Assembly: GCA_009700405.1 (NCBI GenBank)
Contig: WLMD01000002.1
Coordinates: 1-49,470, forward strand
Direction: 5' to 3'
Length of the DNA stretch: 49,470 nt
Source: Actinomycetota bacterium
GTDB taxonomy: Bacteria; Actinomycetota; Actinomycetes; Nanopelagicales; Nanopelagicaceae
In this document: positions 29,683-39,338 of the stretch, one piece after another
Numbering within the stretch: the stretch's first letter is position 1
Layout: each line of letters begins with the position of its first letter
Notes under the pieces: generated by a model
The model's database searches: none
Seen by the model: only the letters and a program-made list of their open reading frames with translations
Told to the model about the DNA's origin: nothing
Program-made: the position numbers and the translations under genes

Positions 29683-30120
29683 ATGAGCGAAACATCCAGC
29701 AACACCATCTCAATAGATGCCCCACTAGCCCATGTCCAAGGGATTTTATTTGATATTGAAAAGTATCCAACGTGGTCCACGGCCATTAAGTCTGCTGAAA
29801 TCCTCTCTAAGGATGACCAAGGACGTGTGACTTCTGCGAAATTATCAATTGATGCAGGCATGATGCGCGACCGAGTGAGTTTAGATTACGACTGGAGTGA
29901 GGCACCCGCGCGTTTATCATTCTCACTTGCCGATGCCGACTTGTTAACGGGCATGGATGGCGCATATGTCATCGAAGCCGAAGATGATGAGACGACTAAA
30001 GTGAGATACGAACTAACGGTAAGTTTATCCATGCCTATTCCTGCGATGATGCGAACAAAAGCTGAGAAAACAACTATTGACCAAGCACTTTCTCAATTGA
30101 AGGCTTTTGCGGAAAAATAG
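29683..30120 (+). CDS. SRPBCC-family (START/polyketide cyclase-like) protein
   Basis: SISIDAPLAHVQGILFDIEKYPTWSTAIKSAEILSKDDQGRVTSAKLSIDAGMMRD. Confidence 0.87.
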   Translation: MSETSSNTISIDAPLAHVQGILFDIEKYPTWSTAIKSAEILSKDDQGRVTSAKLSIDAGMMRDRVSLDYDWSEAPARLSFSLADADLLTGMDGAYVIEAEDDETTKVRYELTVSLSMPIPAMMRTKAEKTTIDQALSQLKAFAEK

Positions 30121-31089
30121 ATGTCATATTCGATTGGTGTAGATGTCGGCGGAACCAAAGTATTAGGTGGCGTAGTCGATAGCCAAGGCAAAGTACATGC
30201 ACATGCCCGACGAGATACACCTAGAGAAGGTGGCGCAGATTTAAATCAAGCTATTGCTGATGTCGCTTTAGAGTTAATATCTCAATTCGATGTTGACTGC
30301 GTAGGTGTTTCAGCAGCGGGCTTTGTCTCCTCGGATCGAAAGACAATGTTAGCGACTCCGAATATCGCACAATGGAATGGTGTCAATCTCGAAAAAGAGA
30401 TTGGTGGACGCATTAATCGTCCTGTAGTTATTGAAAACGATGCAAATTCTGCAGCGTGGGGCGAGGCAAAATTTGGTGCTGGCCGAGGTGAAGATCATGT
30501 AATCCTGCTAACGATTGGCACAGGAATCGGCGGCGGAATTGTTATTGATGGAGCATTACAACGTGGCGCACACGGTATTGCGGCAGAGTTTGGACATATG
30601 CGGGTAGTTCCCGAGGGACATTTGTGTGGCTGTGGTCAACGAGGATGTTTTGAGCAATATGCCTCTGGAAACGCTTTGTTGCGTCATGCGCGTGAAGCGA
30701 TAAACGCGTCACCGGAAATAGCTCGAAATCTACTTTCACTTGGAGATGGCAGCGTTTCAGGGTTATCTGGAAAACATATTACGGATGCAGCGCGAATGGG
30801 CGATGCAGTGGCCTTGGCGGCTTTCAATACAACCGCTCAATGGCTAGGAGCTGGTATTGCTTCATTGTCAGTGTTGCTTGATCCACGTTGTGTGATTATC
30901 GGCGGTGGAGTCATCGATGCCGGCGAGATATTGCTTGCACCGACACGTGAAGCGGTTGAACGTTATATGCCTTTCTCTGGCAAACATCCGTCACCTCGCA
31001 TCGTCGCAGCTGAGTTAGGAAACGAAGCCGGACTTGTAGGCGTGGCAGATCTTGCTCGCTACAGAATTGCACCATCTTCATCTGTGTAG
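30121..31089 (+). CDS. ROK-family glucokinase
   Basis: IGVDVGGTKVLGGVVD; IENDANSAAWGEAKFG; GHMRVVPEGHLCGCGQRGCFEQYASG. Confidence 0.94.
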   Translation: MSYSIGVDVGGTKVLGGVVDSQGKVHAHARRDTPREGGADLNQAIADVALELISQFDVDCVGVSAAGFVSSDRKTMLATPNIAQWNGVNLEKEIGGRINRPVVIENDANSAAWGEAKFGAGRGEDHVILLTIGTGIGGGIVIDGALQRGAHGIAAEFGHMRVVPEGHLCGCGQRGCFEQYASGNALLRHAREAINASPEIARNLLSLGDGSVSGLSGKHITDAARMGDAVALAAFNTTAQWLGAGIASLSVLLDPRCVIIGGGVIDAGEILLAPTREAVERYMPFSGKHPSPRIVAAELGNEAGLVGVADLARYRIAPSSSV

Positions 31090-31976
31090 TCATCTCTGAG
31101 TGAGTAAAGAAAAAATGCAAGTCCACCAAAGAATGCAAGAACTCCTGGCCATGGCTCAACACCAAGGGGATTGAATCCAGTTACTCCAGCGGCAAGTGCG
31201 TAGATCGGTCCACCGATCATTGCGAAAATTGCATTTCTCTTAGTTCGGTCATGTATCGGCGCAAGAGCTGGATTGGGTTCAATAAAGTGTTCATCGGGAT
31301 CGGGGAGATCTAGATTATCTAGAAAATTTGAAGGCGATGCCTGGTCAAGTGATAGTCCTGCGACTATTGATTCGAATTCGGCATCGATGAGTTCGGTGTC
31401 ATCATCAACCTCATTAGTAGCGGGCCAAAAACCAAATTCAACTTCCTTCATAAATAGAATAGTTTCTTCAACGGTTGTTGATGTCATTTGATCGTTTAAA
31501 ACGATTTCTCGTATGTAGGCAGAGGAGACGTTCTCCGCGATTTCCTGTGCCTGGCTAAATTCTTCGCCCGTTTCTCCAATTGAGTACATCAGCAAGAGCG
31601 GGTGCTCAATGAGATCTAGATTTTCAGAAACTTGCTGATAGTTTTTACGTAGCGCTCTCTCATCGGAAGTGATCACTGGTTCAATCAGGATGAGACCCGA
31701 TACTTCATCTCCAAATTCTTGCGCGATAGATAAAGCAGCCATCGCGCCTTCTCCGAAACTAGCAACGAAAATGGTTTCACAGCGCGTTTGCAGGTGGAGA
31801 AATTCCTTGCGCGCTTGAACAAATATGTCTCGAGCCGATGTCGAAATCGAAAGCACGAAATCACCCGTTTGAGCGCTAATCGCGCTGGCCCAGTCTTGAT
31901 TTTTTGCCTGGAATAGGAGAACCCCAATCTTGCCGCCGGGGAGTTCGACACGTTCAGGGCCTGCATTCACGGTCAC
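31059..31976 (-). CDS. Alpha/beta-hydrolase-like N-terminal domain fused to a C-terminal two-TM segment
   Basis: IFVASFGEGAMAALSIAQEFGDEVSGLILIEP (degenerate nucleophile elbow); C-terminal NAIFAMIGGPIYALAAGVTGFNPLGVEPWPGVLAFFGGLAFFLYSL. Confidence 0.65.
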   Translation of the reverse strand: MTVNAGPERVELPGGKIGVLLFQAKNQDWASAISAQTGDFVLSISTSARDIFVQARKEFLHLQTRCETIFVASFGEGAMAALSIAQEFGDEVSGLILIEPVITSDERALRKNYQQVSENLDLIEHPLLLMYSIGETGEEFSQAQEIAENVSSAYIREIVLNDQMTSTTVEETILFMKEVEFGFWPATNEVDDDTELIDAEFESIVAGLSLDQASPSNFLDNLDLPDPDEHFIEPNPALAPIHDRTKRNAIFAMIGGPIYALAAGVTGFNPLGVEPWPGVLAFFGGLAFFLYSLRDDYTDEDGAIL

Positions 31977-32051
31977 TTTCCCATAGTGTCATATTTGGGG
32001 CTAAATTAGAGCCCTGGTTAGTAGCAACTCGCTTAGGGAAGGGAGCAACTC

Positions 32052-32735
32052 ATGGTCAATCTGCCGTACGGATTACTCAGGGCTTTCCTGACTCCATTTC
32101 TCATGCTCCTCTTTCGCCCTAAGGTCACGGGGTTGCGAAATGTACCTATCAATGGGCCTGTAATCATCGCCTCCAACCACCTGTCATTTAGCGACTCAGT
32201 TTTCATGCCCTTGGTCGTTCCCCGGAAAGTAACCTTTTTGGCAAAAAGTGAGTACTTCACATCTCCCGGTCCTAAAGGCCTATTGAAGAAATTAACTTTT
32301 ATCGCTCTGGGTCAGGTTCCCGTTGATCGCTCAGGCGGTCGCAGGAGTGAAGCTGCGCTCATCACTGGATTAAAGGTTTTAGCCGAAGGAAATTGTTTAG
32401 GAATTTATCCTGAAGGTACTCGTTCCCCAGATGGACGTTTATATAAAGGTCGTACAGGAATAGCCCGCTTAGCGATGGAGTCCGGCGCTCCAATTATTCC
32501 AGTAGCCATGTTTGAAACCGACAAGATTCAACCAACTGGGAAAGTAATTCCTAAGATCATGAGAGTTCGAATGATATTTGGTGAACCGATTTACTTATCA
32601 GGGGATTCAACAAACTTGCAGCTTCTGCGTGATGCAACGGATTCACTCATGCGCAAATTACAAGAGATGTCGGGTCAGGAATATGTTGATATTTATGCTA
32701 CAAAAAGAAAAACCGAGATTGACGAAGAGGGCTAA
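32052..32735 (+). CDS. 1-acyl-sn-glycerol-3-phosphate acyltransferase (PlsC family)
   Basis: VIIASNHLSFSDSVFMPLVVPRKVTFLAKSEYF...YPEGTRSPDGRLYKGRTGIARLA. Confidence 0.94.
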   Translation: MVNLPYGLLRAFLTPFLMLLFRPKVTGLRNVPINGPVIIASNHLSFSDSVFMPLVVPRKVTFLAKSEYFTSPGPKGLLKKLTFIALGQVPVDRSGGRRSEAALITGLKVLAEGNCLGIYPEGTRSPDGRLYKGRTGIARLAMESGAPIIPVAMFETDKIQPTGKVIPKIMRVRMIFGEPIYLSGDSTNLQLLRDATDSLMRKLQEMSGQEYVDIYATKRKTEIDEEG

Positions 32736-33412
32736 GCATCAACTCCTGAGCGTTGAACCAAATAATTACAGGTAGTGCACGTAGGGCCAGCATCAGGGAA
32801 AGGGCCTTCTAGCACGGTAATGAAATCCTGAATGACTCGCAGAAATTCGTTTTCATTTCGCTCTACTGGGACATAACTTTGCGCCACACCAAATCCGTAG
32901 TTTTCGGCGGAATCGCCAAGTACCCGATTTGGTTTCCATACAAGTAACCCCATAGATGCCACCGACAACGCCTTACCAACGGCAGGCACTTCCATCGCGT
33001 AAACGTATGCATGCAATTGGGGGGAGTAGAACTCGCCAGAATCACGAGCGCTATCGGAAACTTTACAATCAATAAGAGCGACTGTCCCATCATCATTTTC
33101 AGCAACAAGATCGTACTTGCCAAGGATGCGCCACCTGGTGGTCTCACCATTGATGATGATGTGTTTACTTTTTACAAATTCCGCCAATTTAGTAATACGA
33201 CCTGGTCGAAGGGAGGCATCAATATCGCGAGTGGAAACACCTCGAAAAATATTTTCTTGAAGCGATGAGAGTGTCCCGACTAAAGGCATAGTTAAAGGAG
33301 CCGAAATTTTGTACCAGTATTTAAGCCAGAGGCAACGCTTGCAGGTTGAGAGTCCAAAGGTGAGATCAGATGGAGAGATGTTCTCTCGTGCGGGTGTAGT
33401 CGGCTTATTCAT
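32732..33412 (-). CDS. PD-(D/E)XK nuclease, Cas4/RecB-like, with two CxxC motifs
   Basis: CKRC (N-terminal), GKYDLVAENDDGTVALIDCKVS (active site), SPQLHAYVYAME, CTTC (C-terminal). Confidence 0.8.
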   Translation of the reverse strand: MNKPTTPARENISPSDLTFGLSTCKRCLWLKYWYKISAPLTMPLVGTLSSLQENIFRGVSTRDIDASLRPGRITKLAEFVKSKHIIINGETTRWRILGKYDLVAENDDGTVALIDCKVSDSARDSGEFYSPQLHAYVYAMEVPAVGKALSVASMGLLVWKPNRVLGDSAENYGFGVAQSYVPVERNENEFLRVIQDFITVLEGPFPDAGPTCTTCNYLVQRSGVDA

Positions 33413-33428
33413 GGCTCTAGTATCTCGC

Positions 33429-34082
33429 TTAATTCACCAGCAAATGTCGAATTGCTGCGGAGATTACAAGTGAACCCAAAGTCACCATCACGACGCCGCC
33501 GATAGTTCGCAATTTCACGAGTCGGCTGGCATCAGTTGCCAACCAATCCCTTGCCGTTCCTGCAAGAATTCCCCAACTGCCATCGCAGACGAGGCACATC
33601 ACCGCGAAGATCGTGCCGAGCAACAACAATTGCGCAGTGACGCTTCCACGATCTCGATCTATAAATTGAGGCAAGACCGCGGCGTTGAAAACGAGAATCT
33701 TTGGATTAAGTAGTGCAACCCATAACCCTTGTCGCATGGTTGTCAAAGATGAGGGTTGTTCTGTTGTTACAGAGCTCATGTTTGCGGCATGTGTGTGTCG
33801 ATGGCGAATCGCATCAATTCCGAGATAAATAAGATACGCGCCACCGCCCCACTGAACAATTGCATAGGCCAAATCAGAACGTTGCAAAACCGGACCCAAT
33901 CCAACAGCAACAAGAGCCGAAAGAATGAGAGTGCCGATTGCATTTCCTAAGACAGTAAATAGGGCTGTCTTGCGTCCCCAAGAAATCGCTCGCGCTACTA
34001 TGAAAAGGACACTAGGTCCTGGAGCAAGGACGATAATTAAAGACGAGGCTACGTACTCCCAGAGCCGACTTGGAACAATCAT
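33429..34082 (-). CDS. LysE/RhtB-family amino-acid exporter
   Basis: APGPSVLFIVARAISWGRKTALFTVLGNAIGTL...VALLNPKILVFNAAVLPQFIDRD. Confidence 0.92.
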   Translation of the reverse strand: MIVPSRLWEYVASSLIIVLAPGPSVLFIVARAISWGRKTALFTVLGNAIGTLILSALVAVGLGPVLQRSDLAYAIVQWGGGAYLIYLGIDAIRHRHTHAANMSSVTTEQPSSLTTMRQGLWVALLNPKILVFNAAVLPQFIDRDRGSVTAQLLLLGTIFAVMCLVCDGSWGILAGTARDWLATDASRLVKLRTIGGVVMVTLGSLVISAAIRHLLVN

Positions 34083-34140
34083 TGTGACACTTTATAGGTA
34101 AATGTCATGGGATGGGAGTACGTAATCTCGAGTGAGGTTT

Positions 34141-35403
34141 TTAGTTGACGTTACCGCGACTCTTTGCGACCGAGTTCAACACTTGATAGCCCACAACAGC
34201 GACCAAGGTAGCGTTGATGATTCCACCGAATGTGTAGTCGCCGCTTGTCCATGACATATCAGCGATACCAATGATTAGCGCTGATGCAGCAATAATCAGA
34301 TTCGTGGAATTGGCAAAATTAACTTTGCCCTCAATCCAAATACGTGCGCCAAGAACGCCGATCATTCCAAATAGTGCAACGCCCACTCCACCAAGAACGC
34401 CTACTGGAGTGGCGCTAAGGACAGCGCCAAATTTAGGTGAGAGCGAGAGCAAAATTGCGCCAACGCCGGCTACCCAGTAAGCAGCGGTTGAATAGACGCG
34501 AGTTGCGGCCATAACGCCAATGTTTTCGGCATATGTCGTTGTTCCCGATCCACCACCTGCACCAGCAAGTGTTGTTGAGATTCCATCTGCAAAAAGAGCC
34601 ATGCCCATTTGGTCATCAAGGTTCTTTCCAGTCATGGCAGAAACAGCCTTAACGTGTCCAACGTTTTCTGCAATGAGTACAAGTACTACTGGCAAGAAGA
34701 GCGCGATTGCCTTGCCATTAAATGTTGGAGTTGTGAAGTGTGGTGCTGCAAAAAGCGCAGCTGATTTGATGGTGCTTGTATCAACATCTCCTTGAATGAG
34801 GGCTACGCCATATCCCACTACGAGTCCTAGGAAAATACTGATGCGTCCCAAGAAGCCACGAGAGAATGCCGATATCAATCCGATGGAAGCCAAAGTAATA
34901 ATGCCCACGAGTGGACCCTGAACGAAATTATTTTTTGCAGCCCCTGCAAGATTGAGACCGATGACCATAACGATGGTTCCTGTTACTAGGGGAGGCAGTA
35001 ACCAGTTGATCCATCCAATTCCTGCAGCGCGAACGATGAGGCCTATTGCGGCCAGAATTAATCCTGTGACTACAACTCCGCCCAAAGCGTTAGACATGCC
35101 TCCGCCTGCCTTAGCGGCAGCGATAGGCGCAAGAAATGCGAAAGAGGACCCGAGGTAGCTCGGTACTCGGTTTTTTGTGATCGTAAGAAAGAGCAGCGTT
35201 CCTACTCCAGAGAAGAAGAGAGTCGTAGTAGGTGGAAGGCCAGTGATTATTGGCACGAGGAATGTTGCGCCAAACATTGCAGCAATATGCTGAACTCCGA
35301 CACCAATAGTGCGTGGCCAGCTCAGGCGTTCATCCGTTGAAACAACTTCTCCTTGACCAATTGTTTTCCCTGTGCCATGAAGTTTCCATGAAAGTAGAGA
35401 CAT
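34141..35403 (-). CDS. Uracil/xanthine permease family protein (NCS2)
   Basis: GVQHIAAMFGATFLVPIITGLPPTTTLFFSGVGTLLF; VLIAENVGHVKAVSAMTGKNLDDQMGMALFADGISTTLAGAGGGSGTTTYAENIGVMAATRVYST. Confidence 0.94.
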   Translation of the reverse strand: MSLLSWKLHGTGKTIGQGEVVSTDERLSWPRTIGVGVQHIAAMFGATFLVPIITGLPPTTTLFFSGVGTLLFLTITKNRVPSYLGSSFAFLAPIAAAKAGGGMSNALGGVVVTGLILAAIGLIVRAAGIGWINWLLPPLVTGTIVMVIGLNLAGAAKNNFVQGPLVGIITLASIGLISAFSRGFLGRISIFLGLVVGYGVALIQGDVDTSTIKSAALFAAPHFTTPTFNGKAIALFLPVVLVLIAENVGHVKAVSAMTGKNLDDQMGMALFADGISTTLAGAGGGSGTTTYAENIGVMAATRVYSTAAYWVAGVGAILLSLSPKFGAVLSATPVGVLGGVGVALFGMIGVLGARIWIEGKVNFANSTNLIIAASALIIGIADMSWTSGDYTFGGIINATLVAVVGYQVLNSVAKSRGNVN

Positions 35404-35593
35404 TGATATTCCTTCCCTCAAGCCCTCAGATAGCGCCTTAACGCGGGTGTTCAGGCGCCAGACAGCGACGGGGAAGGTCACTTAAGGCTAGGACGCCTTC
35501 CTCACGACTGTGCGCATACCCACTAGTACGCCACGCCGTGACCATGAGCGCCTCTGATTTGCATTCGCACCGTATATCCGATTAAATAACGAA

Positions 35594-35605
35594 TCGATAT
35601 ATCGA
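35594..35605. promoter_or_regulatory. Palindrome TCGATATATCGA upstream of the padR homologue
   Basis: Exact 12-bp palindrome within an AT-rich, ATATC-rich stretch 43 bp before the padR ATG. Confidence 0.45.
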
Positions 35606-35648
35606 ATAGATATAACCATCCGCCATATAGCCCTCAGGAGTAGATCAG

Positions 35649-36185
35649 ATGCGCTCGAGAAGTGAATCCTTGGAGTTTGCGCTCCTTGGGCTACTCGCGC
35701 AGAACGAGCTCCACGGCTATGAATTACGCAAGCGCCTCACCGCCATCTATGGCCCTTTCAAAGCGCTCTCATTTTCGGTCTTATACCCTCAATTGCGTCG
35801 GATGCTAGAAGCAGGCCTCATAGAGGAATCATTCTCATCTGACCCAGGACTTTCACGGCGCTCGCGAATTGTCTACCGCCTTTCAGAGCGCGGACGAGTT
35901 CGTTTTTCAGCGCTGACTGAAACGGTCAGCCCTGAGACATGGGAAGACGAAGGCTTTGAAGTTCGATTCGCATTCTTTAGTCCAACCTCGCACGCCAACA
36001 GAGTACGCATTCTTGAAGGACGTCATCGTCGCTTGAAAGAGCGAGCCGAGATTTTGCTGGGGGAATTGGAAAAATCTCCTGTCGGAATCGATAAGTACTT
36101 AGAGGAGTGGCGACGCCATTCTTTAGAAACCGCTGAGCGCGAAATCGCTTGGTTGGAAGACATGATCAAAACCGAGAGGAAATAG
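35649..36185 (+). CDS. PadR-family transcriptional regulator
   Basis: [54 protein letters not shown]; directly upstream of ino1. Confidence 0.92.
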   Translation: MRSRSESLEFALLGLLAQNELHGYELRKRLTAIYGPFKALSFSVLYPQLRRMLEAGLIEESFSSDPGLSRRSRIVYRLSERGRVRFSALTETVSPETWEDEGFEVRFAFFSPTSHANRVRILEGRHRRLKERAEILLGELEKSPVGIDKYLEEWRRHSLETAEREIAWLEDMIKTERK

Positions 36186-36186
36186 A

Positions 36187-37284
36187 GTGAATATCAGTAC
36201 AAACAAAGGCGACATTCGTGTTGCAATCGTGGGCGTAGGAAACTGCGCCAACTCCTTAGTTCAAGGCGTTGTCTATTACAAGGATGCCGCAATTGATCAA
36301 GAGATCCCCGGTTTGATGCATGCAGTCGTAGGTCCGTACCACATCAATAATGTGAAGTTTGTTGCTGCATTTGATGTAGATGTAAAGAAAGTTGGGCTAG
36401 ACCTTGCTGATGCAATCTGGGCCAGCGAAAACAATACGATTAAGTTTGCCGATGTGGCACATAGTGGCGTCCCGGTTCAACGTGGCGTAACTCTTGATGG
36501 TCTAGGAAAGTACTACCGAGAAACTATCACCGAATCTGATGCACCTGCTGTTGACGTCGTCCAGGTTTTGAAAGATGAAGCGGTCGATGTACTGATTTGC
36601 TACCTACCTGTTGGTTCAGAAGATGCAGCGAAGTTCTACGCACAATGCGCAATTGATGCAGGGTGTGCCTTCGTGAATGCACTGCCTGTATTCATCGCTT
36701 CAGATCCAGTCTGGGCAGATAAATTCACCAAAGCTGGTCTACCTATTGTTGGCGATGACATCAAGAGCCAGGTTGGCGCCACAATCACTCACCGCATTAT
36801 GGCCAAACTTTTTCAAGACCGTGGCGTTCACTTAGATCGCACATATCAGCTAAACGTCGGTGGAAATATGGACTTCAAGAACATGCTCGAGCGCGATCGC
36901 TTGGAGTCGAAGAAGATTTCTAAGACCAACTCGGTTACTTCACAATTGGAGCATGACTTAGGTGCAAAGAATGTTCACATCGGACCATCGGATTACATTC
37001 CATGGCTAGATGATCGCAAGTGGGCCTACGTGCGCCTTGAGGGTAGAGCATTTGGTGATGTACCTCTTAACTTGGAATATAAGTTGGAAGTTTGGGATTC
37101 ACCCAACTCAGCGGGCGTCATTATTGATGCGCTGCGTTGTGCGAAAATCGGATTGGATCGCGGAATTGGCGGACCGCTTCTTTCCCCAGCGAGTTACTTT
37201 ATGAAAACTCCTCCAGTGCAGTACACGGATGAACAAGCCCATGTACGCGTTGAAGAGTTTATTGCTGGAACTATTGAGCGCTAA
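36187..37284 (+). CDS. ino1: Inositol-3-phosphate synthase (actinobacterial type)
   Basis: [64 protein letters not shown]. Confidence 0.96.
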   Translation: MNISTNKGDIRVAIVGVGNCANSLVQGVVYYKDAAIDQEIPGLMHAVVGPYHINNVKFVAAFDVDVKKVGLDLADAIWASENNTIKFADVAHSGVPVQRGVTLDGLGKYYRETITESDAPAVDVVQVLKDEAVDVLICYLPVGSEDAAKFYAQCAIDAGCAFVNALPVFIASDPVWADKFTKAGLPIVGDDIKSQVGATITHRIMAKLFQDRGVHLDRTYQLNVGGNMDFKNMLERDRLESKKISKTNSVTSQLEHDLGAKNVHIGPSDYIPWLDDRKWAYVRLEGRAFGDVPLNLEYKLEVWDSPNSAGVIIDALRCAKIGLDRGIGGPLLSPASYFMKTPPVQYTDEQAHVRVEEFIAGTIER

Positions 37285-37325
37285 TTTCGACAAAGCACGC
37301 TAGCGACAAAGATGTGCGGCAAAGA

Positions 37326-37358
37326 AAACTCCCCCCGAGTAACTCGGGGGGAGTTTTT
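37326..37358. terminator. Strong bidirectional intrinsic terminator AACTCCCCCCGAG-TAA-CTCGGGGGGAGTTTTT
   Basis: Perfect GC-rich stem with an A-run on the left and a T-run on the right, between convergent genes. Confidence 0.93.
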
Positions 37359-37383
37359 CTTAACCCTCACGGAGAGTAGAGGG

Positions 37384-37965
37384 TTAAATCGTCGCCTCCG
37401 CTGGAGTGCGACGAAGATGAACCCACCCTGCCATTGAAAGTACGAGCAACAAAAGTCCACCGATGAGTGCAACGCCGGCAGAAATTCGTGCAATTTGTCC
37501 CAACTCCCAGAACGCATATGCGGTGAGCAAAGTTCCTCTAAGAGTTACACCCTTGAAAACAGTATCAAGAGTTGCTTGCGCTGAATCTGCAGCTTTTTGC
37601 AGTGCTGCATCGCTTGGATTTGCAGCGGCTGCACCTGCGGTTGTGCGTGCAGTAGTTGATGCGTCAGCGTATGTTGCCATACGTGACAAGTGGAAACCAA
37701 GATAGTGATCTGCATACATTTGCGCTTGCTTACCGGTGGTCATTAATTTCCCACCGTTCTCCTTAAAGAAGGCAACAGTTGCTGCAGCATCATCGGGATT
37801 TCCAGTTGTCGCTGGAAGTGAAATCTTTTGAGCAGCTAGCTGACTCGAAACTGCGCTGTCGGCAAAACTGTAACCCCAGTTCATAAGCCCCGCGGCTACG
37901 AATAAAAAGAGGCTGAGACCGAAACCAACTAAGGTGACAATCCCATCAAAGGTACGACGTTTCAT
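37384..37965 (-). CDS. Hypothetical membrane protein, two TM segments flanking an Ala/Thr-rich extracytoplasmic region
   Basis: MKRRTFDGIVTLVGFGLSLFLFVAAGLM...ISAGVALIGGLLLLVLSMAGW; AAAGGAGAG ribosome-binding site before ATG. Confidence 0.8.
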   Translation of the reverse strand: MKRRTFDGIVTLVGFGLSLFLFVAAGLMNWGYSFADSAVSSQLAAQKISLPATTGNPDDAAATVAFFKENGGKLMTTGKQAQMYADHYLGFHLSRMATYADASTTARTTAGAAAANPSDAALQKAADSAQATLDTVFKGVTLRGTLLTAYAFWELGQIARISAGVALIGGLLLLVLSMAGWVHLRRTPAEATI

Positions 37966-38179
37966 GATTTTCTCTCCTTTAGTGTTCATCAATGTGTGAA
38001 CACCCCTATTGATACACGGTCAATCTCAGGGAGAGAGGTTCAATCGCGAGTGTTAGCCCCTGTCTATTTGTGATTTTGCTTAATTAGTTATGTGACCCAC
38101 GCCAAATCATGCAAGCAAGAAGCAAGAAGCAAGTCAGTAAGAAGATTGGGGAGTCTGGTGAAACTTAATGAGAAAGTTA

Positions 38180-38497
38180 CTAGATATGACGCGCGCAGAG
38201 AGATTGGCCATCAGCGCCAACTTCAAAGTGTTTACAAGCAACTTCTAAGCGATCAAAAGCGCTATCTCCGTAATGGGTGCGATAGGCCAGCGCCAAGAGA
38301 ACGCGCAAATTTGTATCGCTATCTGCCCGAATTCCGAAAGCTTTTGCGGTGCGACTGACAGTATTTTCAACAACTTTTTCGGTATGTGCTGTCTCTCGTG
38401 CAATGGATCCATTTGACTTCCCCTGGCAGAGAAGGTCCATCACTAGTCGCTCAAAAGGGGTTAAATCTCTCGTTGCAATCGTTATATCTATTGCCAT
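38180..38497 (-). CDS. LuxR-type HTH-only regulator
   Basis: DLTPFERLVMDLLCQGKSNGSIARETAHTEKVVENTVSRTAKAFGIRADSDTNLRVLLALAYRTH. Confidence 0.8.
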   Translation of the reverse strand: MAIDITIATRDLTPFERLVMDLLCQGKSNGSIARETAHTEKVVENTVSRTAKAFGIRADSDTNLRVLLALAYRTHYGDSAFDRLEVACKHFEVGADGQSLCARHI

Positions 38498-38586
38498 GAT
38501 TGAGGGTGTCCTCTCTCTTTCTTTGCACTATACGCGGTGGTGACACTTTCACCTATTATTGTTGACGATAGACATAGGATTGCGCA

Positions 38587-39336
38587 ATGAGCGATGTTTT
38601 GGCAAGAATTGATGGATCTGTACTCGTTTTGACGCTCAATCGGCCCGCGAAAATGAACGCGATAACACGCTCGATGTACCTCGGGTTATCCCGACATTTG
38701 CAGGAGGCAGCCGATGACTTCGCAATCCGTGCAGTCATTTTACAGGGCGAAGGTGATCATTTCACTGCCGGGAACGATATCTATGATTTTGTAGAAGAGC
38801 CTCCTACTGGCCCAGATTCTCCAGTGAGTAAATTTCTTGAATCAATTCATAATTTCCCCAAACCGCTATTAGCCGTTGTTTCGGGAAACGCAGTGGGTAT
38901 TGGTACGACAATGCTTTTTCATTGCGAAATTGTTTTCGCCACAAGCACTGCTAAATTTTCAATGCCATTCGTCTCCCTTGGTTTAGTTCCAGAAGCTGGT
39001 TCAAGCTATATCTTCCCCCAACTGGTCGGGTATCAAGAAGCGGCACGAATTTTCCTTACGGGAGATAGTTTCTCTGCTGATGATGCAAAACGATATGGAC
39101 TTGTAAGCGTTGTGGCAGATGATGCCAAGGAGCAGGCTCTTGCAATGGCTCATAGAATCGCAATGCAGCCACCAACATCTGTCATAAATACTAAGGCGCT
39201 ATTAAAGGCACGATCTCACGAAGCAATATCGGCGGTGATGCTCGTTGAGTCAGAGCTATTCATGCTGGCATTACAATCAGATGAAGCGATGGCAGCGTTT
39301 ATGAAATTCACATCGAGAAGTTCACAAGGAGATTAA
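38587..39336 (+). CDS. Enoyl-CoA hydratase/isomerase family protein
   Basis: VLTLNRPAKMNAITRSMY...FTAGNDIYDF...AVVSGNAVGIGTTMLFHCEIVFATSTAKFSMPFVSLGLVPEAGSS. Confidence 0.93.
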   Translation: MSDVLARIDGSVLVLTLNRPAKMNAITRSMYLGLSRHLQEAADDFAIRAVILQGEGDHFTAGNDIYDFVEEPPTGPDSPVSKFLESIHNFPKPLLAVVSGNAVGIGTTMLFHCEIVFATSTAKFSMPFVSLGLVPEAGSSYIFPQLVGYQEAARIFLTGDSFSADDAKRYGLVSVVADDAKEQALAMAHRIAMQPPTSVINTKALLKARSHEAISAVMLVESELFMLALQSDEAMAAFMKFTSRSSQGD

Positions 39337-39338
39337 AG

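Noticed and set aside
38092-38358. Plus-strand ORF of 88 aa starting in AAGCAAG-type short repeats (about 38111-38132)
   Set aside because: Mostly antisense to the better-supported LuxR-type gene, and the repeat has only about three imperfect units; not CRISPR-like.
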